From: Bifidobacterium imperatoris
Lineage (GTDB): Bacteria > Actinomycetota > Actinomycetes > Actinomycetales > Bifidobacteriaceae
Direction of reading: 5' to 3'
DNA: 64,000 nt
Assembly: GCF_002860405.1 (NCBI RefSeq)
Contig: NZ_NMWV01000005.1
Location: 62,001-126,000 of the forward strand
Shown in pieces: positions 18,850 through 28,376 of the stretch. Every line of letters begins with the position of its first letter. Position 1 is the stretch's first letter. A model generated the notes under the pieces. The model was not told where the DNA came from. It saw only the letters and a program-made list of their open reading frames with translations, and ran no database searches. Position numbers and translations under genes: made by a program.

Positions 18850-20931
18850 ATGAGCAATCCGCAGCAACAGCCGGCAGTTTCGGCTCCAGAGCCGCCACAG
18901 TCCCCGCAAGGCAATCCTGGAATCCAAGTTCAGGTCAAGGATCGCCTGAAAGAGCATCACGAACGCAAGAAGAACATTTTCTTCCAGCATTTCGACCGCA
19001 TTTCATTGGGCGGCAAGCTCATGGCTGCTACCATCGCCGTGCTGCTGGTGGGCATTACCGTCATCTCCTTCTCACTGCGTGCCTTAGTAGGCAATTACAT
19101 GCTGGAGAAAACAGATAGTCAGCTGTCGCAGCAAGCCAATCTGGTGTTCAACAACATTGATTGGCTGTCCAAAACAGATAATTCCAGCGGACTTTCCGGC
19201 CCGAATTCGTATTTCCTGCAGATCCAATACACCGATGGCACTACCGATGCCGATGGCAAACCGCTCGTAGTCACACCATTGCTGCCGCAGCTGCAGGATG
19301 GCATTGTTTCGGTACCGGTATTGCCTACGTATGGCAATACTGATGGCATTACCTTAGGCAAGGTGTTCACCGCCCCCGCGGTCGCACGTCAAGTTGTAGA
19401 AGTACAGGCCAGCGAATCGGATAGCGGCTCGTCCTCTGAGGGTACCAATAGCCAAAGCAATAATGGCAGCAACAGCAGTAATAATACCGACCCTGCTCCC
19501 GACTCATCCGGAAGCCCGGCACCGGGCAGCTCAAGCTCCTCTGATTCGGTAACCAAGGTGCTCTCCAGCCCAAAGCCTGGTGCCAATCATGCTGCGGTGA
19601 CTGCCGCCAGCGCACCGTGGCGCATCATCGCCAAAGAATGGACCATTAAAAGCAATGGTTCCGAAAAAGTGCGCGGCGTGGTGTACATCGGACTATCCAT
19701 GTCCGACCAAATCGACACGTTGAAGACGCTGACCTATTACTGCATCGTGGTGGGCATCGCTGTGGTATTGCTGGGCGGTTCGCTCTCCACCCTGATTATT
19801 CAGCACACATTGCAGCCGTTGAAGCGCATGGAGAAAACCGCGGCAAAAATCGCTGCGGGCGACTTGAGCCAGCGTATTCCCTCCGCTCCCGAGAACACTG
19901 AGGTGGGCTCGCTCGCGGCTTCGCTCAATACCATGCTGACGCGAATAGAAGTCAGTTTCCATGAGCAAGAAGAGACCACCGAGAAAATGAAACGGTTCGT
20001 CTCGGATGCCAGCCATGAATTGCGCACGCCGTTGGCGGCCATCCACGGGTATGCGGAACTGTATAAGATGCAGCGGGACATGCCTGGGGCGTTGGAGCGT
20101 GCGGACGAATCCATCGAGCATATCGAACGCTCCAGCCAGCGTATGACCGTGCTCGTAGAAGATTTGCTGTCGCTGGCGCGTTTGGATGAAGGTCGAGGCA
20201 TCGATATTACCGGTACCGTCAACCTGTCTTCCCTGGTGACCGATGCCGTAGATGATCTGCACGCGCTTGACCCGGATCGTGCAATCACTCGCGACCGCCT
20301 GGTATTGGCTCCAAGCCAAGATTTGTCTCATCCTGCATCGCTACAGCTTCAAACTGGTGATTGGGATGCCGTCACCTTACCGGGTGATGCCTCGCGTTTG
20401 CGCCAGGTGGTCACCAACATTGTGGGCAACATCCACCGTTATACGCCGGTTGATTCTCCAGCCGAAGTGGCGTTGGGCATTGTGCCGGCTGCTATCGATC
20501 CGCGGCAACTCGCACAAATGCCAACCGCTGAAGCCTCGATGAGGCGTTTCGTTGATGCCGCCGAAGTGGGGCAATCGATGCAGACCGGATACCGGTATGC
20601 CGTGCTGCGATTCGTGGATCACGGGCCGGGTGTGCCGCCTGAATCCCGTTCAAAGATTTTTGAACGCTTCTACACCGCAGATCCTTCACGCGCAAGGCAA
20701 AAGGGCGGCACTGGCCTTGGCATGGCCATTGCGCAGTCCGTGGTCAAAGCCCATCATGGATTCATTTGTGCCACGGGTACCGAAGGTGGCGGCTTGACCT
20801 TTACGGTGATTCTGCCGGTCGAACGAATTGCTTCCGCGCAGCTGCCGGTGCAGCAGCCGAATGGCAAGCCAAAGGAAAATCGGCAGAAGACATCGAAGAC
20901 ATCATGGTTCGGTGGTGAGCGCAAAGCGTAA
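18850..20931 (+). CDS. Sensor histidine kinase
   Basis: A 693-residue membrane kinase. It has a long Pro/Gln-rich cytoplasmic N-terminus and a membrane helix at about 56-78. The extracytoplasmic sensor (about 80-290) contains a Ser/Asn/Pro low-complexity insert at 188-235. After a second helix (297-318) come HAMP, the phospho-acceptor H-box SHELRTP with His389, the N-box VVTNIVGNIHRYTP, and G boxes DHGPGVP and GGTGLGMAIA. An insert (about 510-580) inside the ATPase domain is larger than usual. It pairs with the regulator before it. Confidence 0.93.
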   Translation: MSNPQQQPAVSAPEPPQSPQGNPGIQVQVKDRLKEHHERKKNIFFQHFDRISLGGKLMAATIAVLLVGITVISFSLRALVGNYMLEKTDSQLSQQANLVFNNIDWLSKTDNSSGLSGPNSYFLQIQYTDGTTDADGKPLVVTPLLPQLQDGIVSVPVLPTYGNTDGITLGKVFTAPAVARQVVEVQASESDSGSSSEGTNSQSNNGSNSSNNTDPAPDSSGSPAPGSSSSSDSVTKVLSSPKPGANHAAVTAASAPWRIIAKEWTIKSNGSEKVRGVVYIGLSMSDQIDTLKTLTYYCIVVGIAVVLLGGSLSTLIIQHTLQPLKRMEKTAAKIAAGDLSQRIPSAPENTEVGSLAASLNTMLTRIEVSFHEQEETTEKMKRFVSDASHELRTPLAAIHGYAELYKMQRDMPGALERADESIEHIERSSQRMTVLVEDLLSLARLDEGRGIDITGTVNLSSLVTDAVDDLHALDPDRAITRDRLVLAPSQDLSHPASLQLQTGDWDAVTLPGDASRLRQVVTNIVGNIHRYTPVDSPAEVALGIVPAAIDPRQLAQMPTAEASMRRFVDAAEVGQSMQTGYRYAVLRFVDHGPGVPPESRSKIFERFYTADPSRARQKGGTGLGMAIAQSVVKAHHGFICATGTEGGGLTFTVILPVERIASAQLPVQQPNGKPKENRQKTSKTSWFGGERKA

Positions 20932-21021
20932 GACGCTCGTTCCAAGTAGCGCCGGTCAAGGCCTGTGAGGTACACTGTTCCTTCAGTTCATTACTCCCTA
21001 TGCACTAAGGAAGGTTTTGCA

Positions 21022-21411
21022 ATGCCCACCGGTCGAGTTCGTTGGTTTGACGCAGCCAAGGGTTATGGTTTCATCACCAATGAGGAAGGCAAGGATGTGT
21101 TCCTGCCGGCTCAGGCCCTGCCCGCTGGCGCCACTACGTTGCGCAAGGGTGCCAAGGTGGAGTATTCCGTGGTGGATGGTCGCCGCGGTCCGCAGGCTAT
21201 GGGCGTGCAGCTGATTGCCTCCGCGCCGAGCCTGGTTAAGGCAACTCGCCCGAAGCCGGATGATATGGCTGCTATTTGCGAGGACCTTATTAAGATGTTG
21301 GACTCCGCAGGCAATACGTTGCGTCGTCACCGTTACCCTTCTTCCGTTGAGAGCAAGAAGCTGGCCACGCTGCTGCGCGCTGTGGCTGATCAATTTGATG
21401 TACAGGACTGA
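21022..21411 (+). CDS. Cold-shock domain protein with C-terminal extension
   Basis: A 129-residue protein. Residues 1-68 form a cold-shock domain with KGYGFITNEEGKDVFL. About 55 extra residues follow that are predicted helical (DDMAAICEDLIKMLDSAGNTL). In actinobacteria this longer type commonly precedes a DUF3027 gene, as here. It probably binds nucleic acid; the helical part could be a dimer or partner surface. The ATG at 21022 follows AAGGAAGG. Confidence 0.9.
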   Translation: MPTGRVRWFDAAKGYGFITNEEGKDVFLPAQALPAGATTLRKGAKVEYSVVDGRRGPQAMGVQLIASAPSLVKATRPKPDDMAAICEDLIKMLDSAGNTLRRHRYPSSVESKKLATLLRAVADQFDVQD

Positions 21412-21428
21412 CGGGGCTGATTCCATCC

Positions 21429-22979
21429 ATGACTGACACCATCGAAACCACTGTGACGCCGGATCCTCGCGCCATAGCACATGCCGTGCTACTCGAAGTG
21501 GCCGACGAACCTGAGCAAGTGGGGGAGTTCGTTGTTGCCAACGAGCTTGAAGATCATGTTACCGATTTTCGCTTTGCTGCCAATATTCGTGGTTATGAAG
21601 GCTGGCAGTGGTCGGTGACGCTTTATCACGACGTGGAGTTGAACTCCTGGACCGTGAATGAATCTTCGCTGATCCCCACCGAAGATGCGTTAATGCCGCC
21701 GCAGTGGATTCCTTGGAAGGACCGTCTCGAGCCCACGGATCTTTCGCCTACCGATTCAATCGGTACGGATCCTGATGACGAGCGTCTTGAACCCGGGGAA
21801 GTGGAAGAATCTTCGCTGCAGGATGTTAATGACGCAGCTGAGACTTTTCGTTTGACGCGACGCCATGTGCTGAGCCCCTTAGGTCGTGCACAGGCCGCCA
21901 AGCGTTGGTATGAGGGACCACGCGGCCCTAAGGCTTTGAGCACCAAAACCGCGGAAGGCAACCTGTGCTCCGATTGTGGCTTCTTCGTACCGTTGACCGG
22001 CGAACTGGATCGCATGTTCGGTGTATGCGCCAACAAGTGGAGCCCGGATGACGGCCGCGTGGTCTCTTTGGATCACGGTTGCGGCGAACACTCCGAAATC
22101 GAACCTCCTGAGCCGAGCCATTTGTGGGTGCAGTCCAAGCCGGCCTTGGATGACTTGCATATTGACGTTATCGCTCGACCTAAGGCCCATAAGGCTGAGG
22201 AAAGCGAGTCCGAGTCCGAGTCTGCCGACGTTGACGGCGAAACTGTGGTTGATGCTGCAGAGAACGTCGCTGCCGTTGCCGATGCGCCGGCAACTGAATC
22301 TTCTGTACCGTCAACGGATGCAGTTGATGGTGCCGGAAGTGCGACCGCTCAGTCTGGCGCAAAGGCTACCGATGGTGCTGAGAAATCTGGCGGTGAGACT
22401 CCTCAAAGTACGGTAGTTTCTGGTGTTGCCGATGCTCAGAGTTCGGAATCCGCATCCGAAGGTCTCGGAATCGAGAACGCAGACAGTACAGAGGTTCCTG
22501 CTGCAACTGTGGCGAATGAGGCTGATTCCTTCAGCGGCAATGATATGAGCGGCGACGTTGCTGTTGTCTCTTCGGAGGAGGGGGAAACCCTTGAGGATAA
22601 CCTCGTCAATTCGTCTGATGATGCCGACACCGACGTTATTGACACCGATTTCGGTGAAGATGATGACCTCGATGATGATGAGGCTACTGAAGAAGACATC
22701 ATTAATAACACGTCTGTTGACACTGATGATGACGATTTTGACGATGACGATTCCGAAGTGAGTGACAATGTGGCTCCGGAGCTGGAAACTGTCATCGATC
22801 TGATCGAACAACTGCGCCAAAATCGCGCCGATGAGGATTCTGATACCGACGCCGACACCGGTATCGATATTGATACCGAAAGTGTCGAGAATGAATCCGG
22901 TGACAACGGTGAACCTACCTTGGAACCCGGTGTTGGCGATGCTGAAGGTGCAGAAGACATTGACGACAATAATGCCTGA
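21429..22979 (+). CDS. DUF3027 protein with long acidic tail
   Basis: A 516-residue protein. The N-terminal part (about 1-235) is an actinobacterial DUF3027 domain with conserved blocks WQWSVTLYHD, WIPWKDRL, GRAQAAKRWYEGPRGPKAL and a CSDCGFF...FGVCANKWSPDDGRVVSLDHGCGEHSE-type cysteine cluster likely to bind zinc. The rest is a very acidic, low-complexity tail rich in Asp/Glu/Ser/Ala (about 250-516), unusually long for the family. It lies 17 bases after the cold-shock-domain gene, so the two are probably one operon. Molecular function is unknown. Confidence 0.85.
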   Translation: MTDTIETTVTPDPRAIAHAVLLEVADEPEQVGEFVVANELEDHVTDFRFAANIRGYEGWQWSVTLYHDVELNSWTVNESSLIPTEDALMPPQWIPWKDRLEPTDLSPTDSIGTDPDDERLEPGEVEESSLQDVNDAAETFRLTRRHVLSPLGRAQAAKRWYEGPRGPKALSTKTAEGNLCSDCGFFVPLTGELDRMFGVCANKWSPDDGRVVSLDHGCGEHSEIEPPEPSHLWVQSKPALDDLHIDVIARPKAHKAEESESESESADVDGETVVDAAENVAAVADAPATESSVPSTDAVDGAGSATAQSGAKATDGAEKSGGETPQSTVVSGVADAQSSESASEGLGIENADSTEVPAATVANEADSFSGNDMSGDVAVVSSEEGETLEDNLVNSSDDADTDVIDTDFGEDDDLDDDEATEEDIINNTSVDTDDDDFDDDDSEVSDNVAPELETVIDLIEQLRQNRADEDSDTDADTGIDIDTESVENESGDNGEPTLEPGVGDAEGAEDIDDNNA

Positions 22980-23186
22980 ACCAAAGGTTGCTATCTGACC
23001 ATAGGTATCCGCGTCCCTAAAGTAACCTCTGACGCAACTCCTCCCTATCCGGCTTTTCCCCAAATTATGGACGCTGAGAGAGGATAAGGGGGTATTAGAG
23101 GGGGGTAAGTGATGGGTGATAGGCGTGATTGGAAAACTGTGATGTTCCATACAAAACTTACCTTTGAGGTTCTGTGGAATTACAAT
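22980..23186. other. Gene-free stretch after the DUF3027 gene
   Basis: No credible gene is seen. It contains G runs (five and six G) around 23091-23106 and otherwise ordinary intergenic sequence; the terminator hairpin follows. Confidence 0.5.
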
Positions 23187-23235
23187 AAAAAAGGGCGGTG
23201 AGACCATGAAGGGGGTAATCTCACCGCCCAATTAA
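23187..23235. terminator. Bidirectional terminator between DUF3027 and usp genes
   Basis: GGGCGGTGAG (23193-23202) pairs with CTCACCGCCC (23220-23229); an A run precedes and AATTAATTT follows, between convergent genes. Confidence 0.8.
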
Positions 23236-23292
23236 TTTCATTTGGTGTTGAAGCTGCTAAAGCGGCTCAGTGGCTCGCACCTCCTAATGACT

Positions 23293-24258
23293 TCAGTGCA
23301 CCACGGTCACCGTGCATTCGGCAAAGTTGACGATTTGGCGAGACACCGATCCGAGGAAGTGTGCGTCCAAACCAGATAGTCCACGCGAGCCAACCACCAG
23401 ATGTGAGGCATAACGAGAAGCCGCAATCAGGCCCTTGGAAGCGCGAATATGGAAGGCGTTCGCGGTTACCGGCACGTCTTCGGGAATGGAAGCCTTGGCC
23501 ATCAAACCGTTCAGTATTTCCTCGGCACGCTGCTGTCCAACCTCAACTGAGGGCACGGCATTTTCATATCCGGGAACCACACCGAGATCACGCAACTGCC
23601 AGCAGAACATCACATGGAGCGGGCGATGATGAATGCGAGCCTCCTCCAACGCGAAATCAAAAGCGCGGCGAGACGTTTCGGAACCATCAACGCCGACCAC
23701 AACCGGGCGAACATTCAGCTCAGCCTGGGGTTCCGGCTGCTCATAATGCACTGGTTCGTCGCCGGGAGTCAACGCATTGGCGATGGCATCGGTGACGCTT
23801 TCCTCCTCGCTGCCGCTCAAGCGCACTACGGTAACCGGCACTTCGGCTTCCTCGGCAAGAGACGCCGACAACGAGCCTAGGAACCAGCGCGCCACACGTC
23901 CCAACGAACGGCGACCAACCACAATCTGCTGTGCATCATGACCGATTTGCAGCAGGGCAGTAGTGCCAGAAGCCTTAACGGAAGTGAGCTTCAAGTTCGC
24001 CGGATCAAAGTCGATACCTTTGGTAGCGCGCTCCACCCATTCACGCAACTCGTTAGCGATATCATGACGGACCTTGGCCCAAGCCTCATCGCTATCAGGC
24101 TCGCCACCCATATCCCAGGAATGCGTCCAACCGAATACAGCATTGACGCTCTGGCCGGTAAGAGAAGCCTCTTCAAGCGCCCACTTCAATGCGGCAAATG
24201 ACTCGTCCGAGCCGTCAACGCCAACCACGATGTCGGCCTTAGTGTTCAATTCAGCCAT
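23293..24258 (-). CDS. Universal stress protein with two UspA domains
   Basis: A 321-residue tandem UspA protein. Each half carries a nucleotide-binding loop: GRRSLGRVARWFLGSLS in the first and GSRGLSGLDAHFLGSVS in the second, the G-x2-G-x9-G(S/T) pattern of ATP-binding Usps. Such proteins help actinobacteria survive starvation and stress. The ATG at 24258 follows AAAGGAGG; a longer in-frame start at 24333 lacks support. It is divergent from clpC. Confidence 0.93.
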   Translation of the reverse strand: MAELNTKADIVVGVDGSDESFAALKWALEEASLTGQSVNAVFGWTHSWDMGGEPDSDEAWAKVRHDIANELREWVERATKGIDFDPANLKLTSVKASGTTALLQIGHDAQQIVVGRRSLGRVARWFLGSLSASLAEEAEVPVTVVRLSGSEEESVTDAIANALTPGDEPVHYEQPEPQAELNVRPVVVGVDGSETSRRAFDFALEEARIHHRPLHVMFCWQLRDLGVVPGYENAVPSVEVGQQRAEEILNGLMAKASIPEDVPVTANAFHIRASKGLIAASRYASHLVVGSRGLSGLDAHFLGSVSRQIVNFAECTVTVVH

Positions 24259-24408
24259 CACAACCTCCTTTGGCATAGTGTGAATGATGAATATACGTCC
24301 AGCATATCGTTTTCTTTCCTGCTTACGGCGCAATTCATGGAATCAGGTGAATAAACGTCACCGTGAATCGGTAGAGTAAAACGGAATGTCTATTGAGGAA
24401 GGACAAGC

Positions 24409-27018
24409 ATGTTCGAACGGTTTACCGACCGTGCACGGCGCGTGATTGTGTTGGCGCAGGAAGAGGCAAGGTCCCTTCAGCACAACTACATCGGCACCGA
24501 ACACCTGCTGCTCGGCCTGATTCGTGAGGGCGAGGGTGTGGCCGCCAAGGCGCTGGCCTCGAAGGGCGTGGAGCTTGACCCCACCCGCAAGCAGGTTGAA
24601 GAGATGATCGGCAAGGGCAACGCTGCTCCGAACGGGCACATCCCCTTTACTCCGCACGCCAAGCAGGTGCTGGAGTTTTCGCTTCGTGAGGCCCTTCAGC
24701 TGGGGCACAGCTACATTGGCACTGAGCATATTCTGCTCGGCCTGATTCGCGAAGGCGAAGGTGTCGGCACTCAGGTGCTCATCAAGATGGGTGTTGATCT
24801 GGGCGAGCTTCGTAGCGCCACTATCGATATGATTCGTGGCAACTCCGGTACTTCCGGCGATGGCAAGGGCGACCTGGCCAACGCAGGTGGCGTTGCCGAC
24901 AAGCAAAATAAGTCCGGCTCCGCCATTCTTGACCAGTTCGGCCGCAACCTCACGCAGGAGGCAGCTGAGGGCAAGCTGGATCCGGTGATTGGTCGTACCA
25001 ACGAGATTGAGCGCGTTATGGTGGTGCTCTCTCGCCGTACCAAGAACAATCCGGTGCTGATTGGTGAGCCTGGCGTGGGCAAGACCGCAGTGGTCGAAGG
25101 CCTGGCCCAGAAGATCAACGCTGGCGATGTGCCGGAAACCCTGAAGGGCAAGCAGGTCTATTCGCTGGATCTTGGCTCTATGGTGGCCGGTTCCCGTTAC
25201 CGTGGTGATTTCGAGGAGCGCCTGAAGAAGGTCTTGAAGGAAATCAAGACCCGCGGCGACATCGTGCTGTTCATCGACGAAATCCATACCATCGTGGGTG
25301 CAGGCTCCGCGGATGGTGCTCTGGGCGCCTCCGATATGTTGAAGCCGATGCTGGCCCGTGGTGAGCTTCAGACCATTGGTGCCACCACCACCGACGAGTA
25401 CCGCAAGTACATCGAGAAGGACGCGGCTCTGGAACGTCGTTTCCAGCCGATTCAGGTGCACGAGCCTACCATTGCTGAAACTATCGAGATTCTGAAGGGT
25501 CTGCGCTCCCGTTACGAGAACCATCATCATGTGACCATCACTGATGGTGCGCTGCAGTCCGCAGCCGAACTCTCCAGCCGCTACATTCAGGATCGCAACC
25601 TGCCGGATAAGGCCATCGATCTGATCGATGAGGCAGGTGCGCGCCTGCGCATCAAGCGCTTGACCGCTCCGCCGGAGCTCAAGGAGCTAGACGAGAAGAT
25701 TGCCAAGGTGGCAGCCAAGAAGGATGAAGCCATCAAGGCTCAGGACTTCGAGAACGCCGCCAAGCTGCGCGACAGCCAGGAGAAGCTCGAGGTCGACCGC
25801 AAGGCCAAGGAAGATTCCTGGCGCGAAGGCGAGTCCGACGTCAAGATGGTTGTGGACGAGGATGTGATCGCCGAAGTCATCAGCTCCACCACCGGTATCC
25901 CGGTGTTCAAGCTGACCCAGGCCGAATCCAAGAAGCTGCTCAACATGGAAGCCGAACTGCACAAGCGCATCATCGGTCAGGATGAAGCGGTGTCCGCACT
26001 GTCTCGCTCGATTCGCCGTACCCGTGTGGGCCTGAAAGATCCGAAGCGTCCGTCCGGTTCGTTCATCTTCGCCGGTCCGACCGGTGTGGGCAAGACCGAG
26101 TTGGCCAAGACTCTCGCCGAATTCCTATTCGACGATGAAGACGCATTGATTCGCGTGGATATGTCCGAGTTCTCCGAGAAGTACGCGGCCTCCCGCCTCT
26201 TCGGTGCACCTCCGGGATACGTGGGTTACGAAGAGGGCGGCGAGCTCACCGAAAAGGTGCGTCGCAAGCCATTCTCCGTGGTGCTGTTCGATGAGATCGA
26301 GAAGGCTCACCCGGATATCTTCAACACGCTGTTGCAGGTGCTGGATGACGGCCACTTGACCGATGGTCAGGGCCGCAAGGTGGACTTCAAGAACACCATC
26401 ATCATTCTGACCACCAACCTTGGTACGCGTGACATCGCAAAGGCCGCCAATACGGGCTTCAACCTGGGCGCCAACAACGAGTCCAGCTACCAGCGCATGA
26501 AGGACCAGGTCAGCTCCGAACTCAAGCAGCAGTTCCGTCCGGAGTTCCTGAACCGTTTGGACGACATCATTGTCTTCAAGCAGCTCACCGAGCCGCAGGT
26601 GCGTCAGATCGTTGATCTCGATGTCAAGCAGCTCAATGACCGTCTGTTCGACCGTCACATGTCGCTCGAGCTCACCGACGCTGCCAAGGATCTGCTCGCG
26701 CAGAAGGGCTTCGACCCGCTGCTCGGTGCACGTCCGCTGCGTCGTGTGATTCAGCGCGACATCGAGGACGCCATCTCCGAGAAGATTCTGATGGGCGATC
26801 TCGAAGATGGTCAGCGCGTGGTGGTGGACGCCGAAGGCGAAGGCATCTTGGGTGAATTCACCTTCAAGGGTGAAAAGTTCGAGGAGCCTGCCAAGGCAGA
26901 AGGCGCAGACGCCGAAACTGGTGAAGGCGACAAGCCTGAGTTGGTCAGTGCCCAGGCTGCGGATGACTCCGCACCGGCTGCTGATACCGGCGATGCTGGT
27001 GAGCAATCTGCTGAATAA
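24409..27018 (+). CDS. clpC: ATP-dependent Clp protease ATP-binding subunit ClpC
   Basis: An 869-residue Hsp100 unfoldase feeding substrates to ClpP. It has two Clp-N repeats (about 1-145), a first AAA+ module with Walker A GEPGVGKT at 219-226, a UVR-type coiled middle region near residues 420-460 ([17 protein letters not shown]), a second AAA+ module with GPTGVGKTE, and a C-terminal D2-small domain. An acidic Ala/Glu tail follows. ATG at 24409 with GAGGAAGG upstream. ClgR control of clpC is known in bifidobacteria, but I could not see a convincing ClgR palindrome here. Confidence 0.97.
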   Translation: MFERFTDRARRVIVLAQEEARSLQHNYIGTEHLLLGLIREGEGVAAKALASKGVELDPTRKQVEEMIGKGNAAPNGHIPFTPHAKQVLEFSLREALQLGHSYIGTEHILLGLIREGEGVGTQVLIKMGVDLGELRSATIDMIRGNSGTSGDGKGDLANAGGVADKQNKSGSAILDQFGRNLTQEAAEGKLDPVIGRTNEIERVMVVLSRRTKNNPVLIGEPGVGKTAVVEGLAQKINAGDVPETLKGKQVYSLDLGSMVAGSRYRGDFEERLKKVLKEIKTRGDIVLFIDEIHTIVGAGSADGALGASDMLKPMLARGELQTIGATTTDEYRKYIEKDAALERRFQPIQVHEPTIAETIEILKGLRSRYENHHHVTITDGALQSAAELSSRYIQDRNLPDKAIDLIDEAGARLRIKRLTAPPELKELDEKIAKVAAKKDEAIKAQDFENAAKLRDSQEKLEVDRKAKEDSWREGESDVKMVVDEDVIAEVISSTTGIPVFKLTQAESKKLLNMEAELHKRIIGQDEAVSALSRSIRRTRVGLKDPKRPSGSFIFAGPTGVGKTELAKTLAEFLFDDEDALIRVDMSEFSEKYAASRLFGAPPGYVGYEEGGELTEKVRRKPFSVVLFDEIEKAHPDIFNTLLQVLDDGHLTDGQGRKVDFKNTIIILTTNLGTRDIAKAANTGFNLGANNESSYQRMKDQVSSELKQQFRPEFLNRLDDIIVFKQLTEPQVRQIVDLDVKQLNDRLFDRHMSLELTDAAKDLLAQKGFDPLLGARPLRRVIQRDIEDAISEKILMGDLEDGQRVVVDAEGEGILGEFTFKGEKFEEPAKAEGADAETGEGDKPELVSAQAADDSAPAADTGDAGEQSAE

Positions 27019-27040
27019 TCGCCGCTGACAATGCATATAA

Positions 27041-27080
27041 GTAAGGGTCTTGGTTCCATAAGGAATCAAGACCCTTTTGC
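27041..27080 (+). terminator. Terminator of clpC
   Basis: AAGGGTCTTG and CAAGACCCTT form a 10-bp stem, extended by TTCC/GGAA around an ATAA loop; TTTTG follows. Confidence 0.9.
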
Positions 27081-27204
27081 TATGTCACAACTACCCTGTG
27101 GCATGATAACGCAACCTGATATTTTATGCTGTAGTGGGATACTGTTCATACATTGATGAAAAGCTATACTAGATGCATTATCAGTGTCGAGGGGAGTTGT
27201 TTCA

Positions 27205-28296
27205 ATGTTCGGTTTATTCAATGAAGAGAACGACGCAGTTCGTAAGATGTCATGGCATTACTCTGCTGAGCAAAACAGGATGGTTCCATGTGATAATACG
27301 CCATGCGATAAGCATGGTGCCTGCGATGTAATTGCTGCGAACGAGTATGAGGCAACGGTAGAGGTCAACAGAAGAATATCGTTGTATAACGAACATGAAA
27401 AGAGCAAAAACAGGAATCCAAATACCGTTTTGCCGAGTGAATATGACAATTGCTCGTTATTTAAAGGTAATTTACATTCTACAATAATCAGTTTTAATAG
27501 TTTGTATATTGGTAATGCGAGATATATGCCAACTGTTAAAAAATTCACACCTTATAATTATGATTTGACAGTTAATTTTGCTAAAAGATGTGAGAAATGT
27601 CATGGTAAAGGAACAATCCATGATGATAAGGAAAACAAGGATATTGAATGTCCTGAATGCAGGGGTAGTAAGTATTCAGAAAAATGCAGTGCTTCACCAG
27701 CAGATATGGTTTTAATACAGGATATAAAAGACGATGAGGATGCTCGTTTCCATGATTTTGTTAAAAAATATCCTGATGAATTCAATGAATATATGCGTCA
27801 TGTGATGATGTCATCATGTTACCTGGCTAATAAAGGAGAGAAGGCTTTATATTTAATAGATATTAAAAGAAATTTTAAACAGGACATGGCTAATAATCCT
27901 GATGAAACTCTTATACATATGCGTGATTTAAAGTCTAAATATGATGAAATCATGAGGTATGAGCCTAAGGGATTAAAATATAATGATATCATGGCAATGG
28001 CTATTAATTCACATTATAAAAAAGAAAAAGAACCACTGGAAATAATGTCATTTCATAATTATGTTGACAAAAAGACAAAAGAACAAAAAGTGGTAATGAT
28101 TTGCCGTAATATAAATGATAATAACAGATCCACATATAAAATTTTTACTGAAGCAGATCCCAATATTATGGTTGGAGGAAAAGCTTTTCTTAGAGCGGCA
28201 TATGGCTCAGGTTATGATTTCACTGATCCTACTGGAGTGCCTTGTTTAAAGCTGAGAAATGTAAAAATAGCAATACGTCCTTATTGGGAAAATTAA
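27205..28296 (+). CDS. AT-rich orphan protein with DnaJ-like zinc motifs
   Basis: A 363-residue protein I cannot assign. It has an N-terminal Cys/His cluster CDNTPCDKHGAC (29-40) and a DnaJ-type zinc pair: CEKCHGKG (129-136, an exact CxxCxGxG) and CPECRGSK (149-156) with a further Cys at 161. The rest is Lys/Asn/Asp-rich. No signal peptide or membrane helix is seen. Base and codon use (AAA, AAT, ATA, TTA) is far more AT-rich than every neighbour, a sign of horizontal acquisition. The ATG at 27205 follows AGGGGAG. It is isolated between two terminator-like hairpins. Confidence 0.8.
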   Translation: MFGLFNEENDAVRKMSWHYSAEQNRMVPCDNTPCDKHGACDVIAANEYEATVEVNRRISLYNEHEKSKNRNPNTVLPSEYDNCSLFKGNLHSTIISFNSLYIGNARYMPTVKKFTPYNYDLTVNFAKRCEKCHGKGTIHDDKENKDIECPECRGSKYSEKCSASPADMVLIQDIKDDEDARFHDFVKKYPDEFNEYMRHVMMSSCYLANKGEKALYLIDIKRNFKQDMANNPDETLIHMRDLKSKYDEIMRYEPKGLKYNDIMAMAINSHYKKEKEPLEIMSFHNYVDKKTKEQKVVMICRNINDNNRSTYKIFTEADPNIMVGGKAFLRAAYGSGYDFTDPTGVPCLKLRNVKIAIRPYWEN

Positions 28297-28308
28297 TGTT
28301 TTAATAAA

Positions 28309-28352
28309 ATCCTTGTGAACACTAATACGTTGGTATTAATGTTCACAAGGAT
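28309..28352 (+). terminator. Long hairpin after the AT-rich gene
   Basis: CCTTGTGAAC-ACTAATAC pairs with GTATTAAT-GTTCACAAGG: about 18 paired bases with one mismatch and a 4-base loop. It is followed by ATTCG rather than a T run, and sits between convergent genes. Confidence 0.65.
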
Positions 28353-28376
28353 TCGTCGTGTGCGTATTGTCTAGGC

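Noticed and set aside
23090..23140. G-rich stretch that might form a G-quadruplex
   Set aside because: Only three clear runs of three or more G with long loops; too weak to claim.
24259..24408. ClgR operator before clpC
   Set aside because: ClgR control is known for clp genes in bifidobacteria, but no convincing palindrome was found here.
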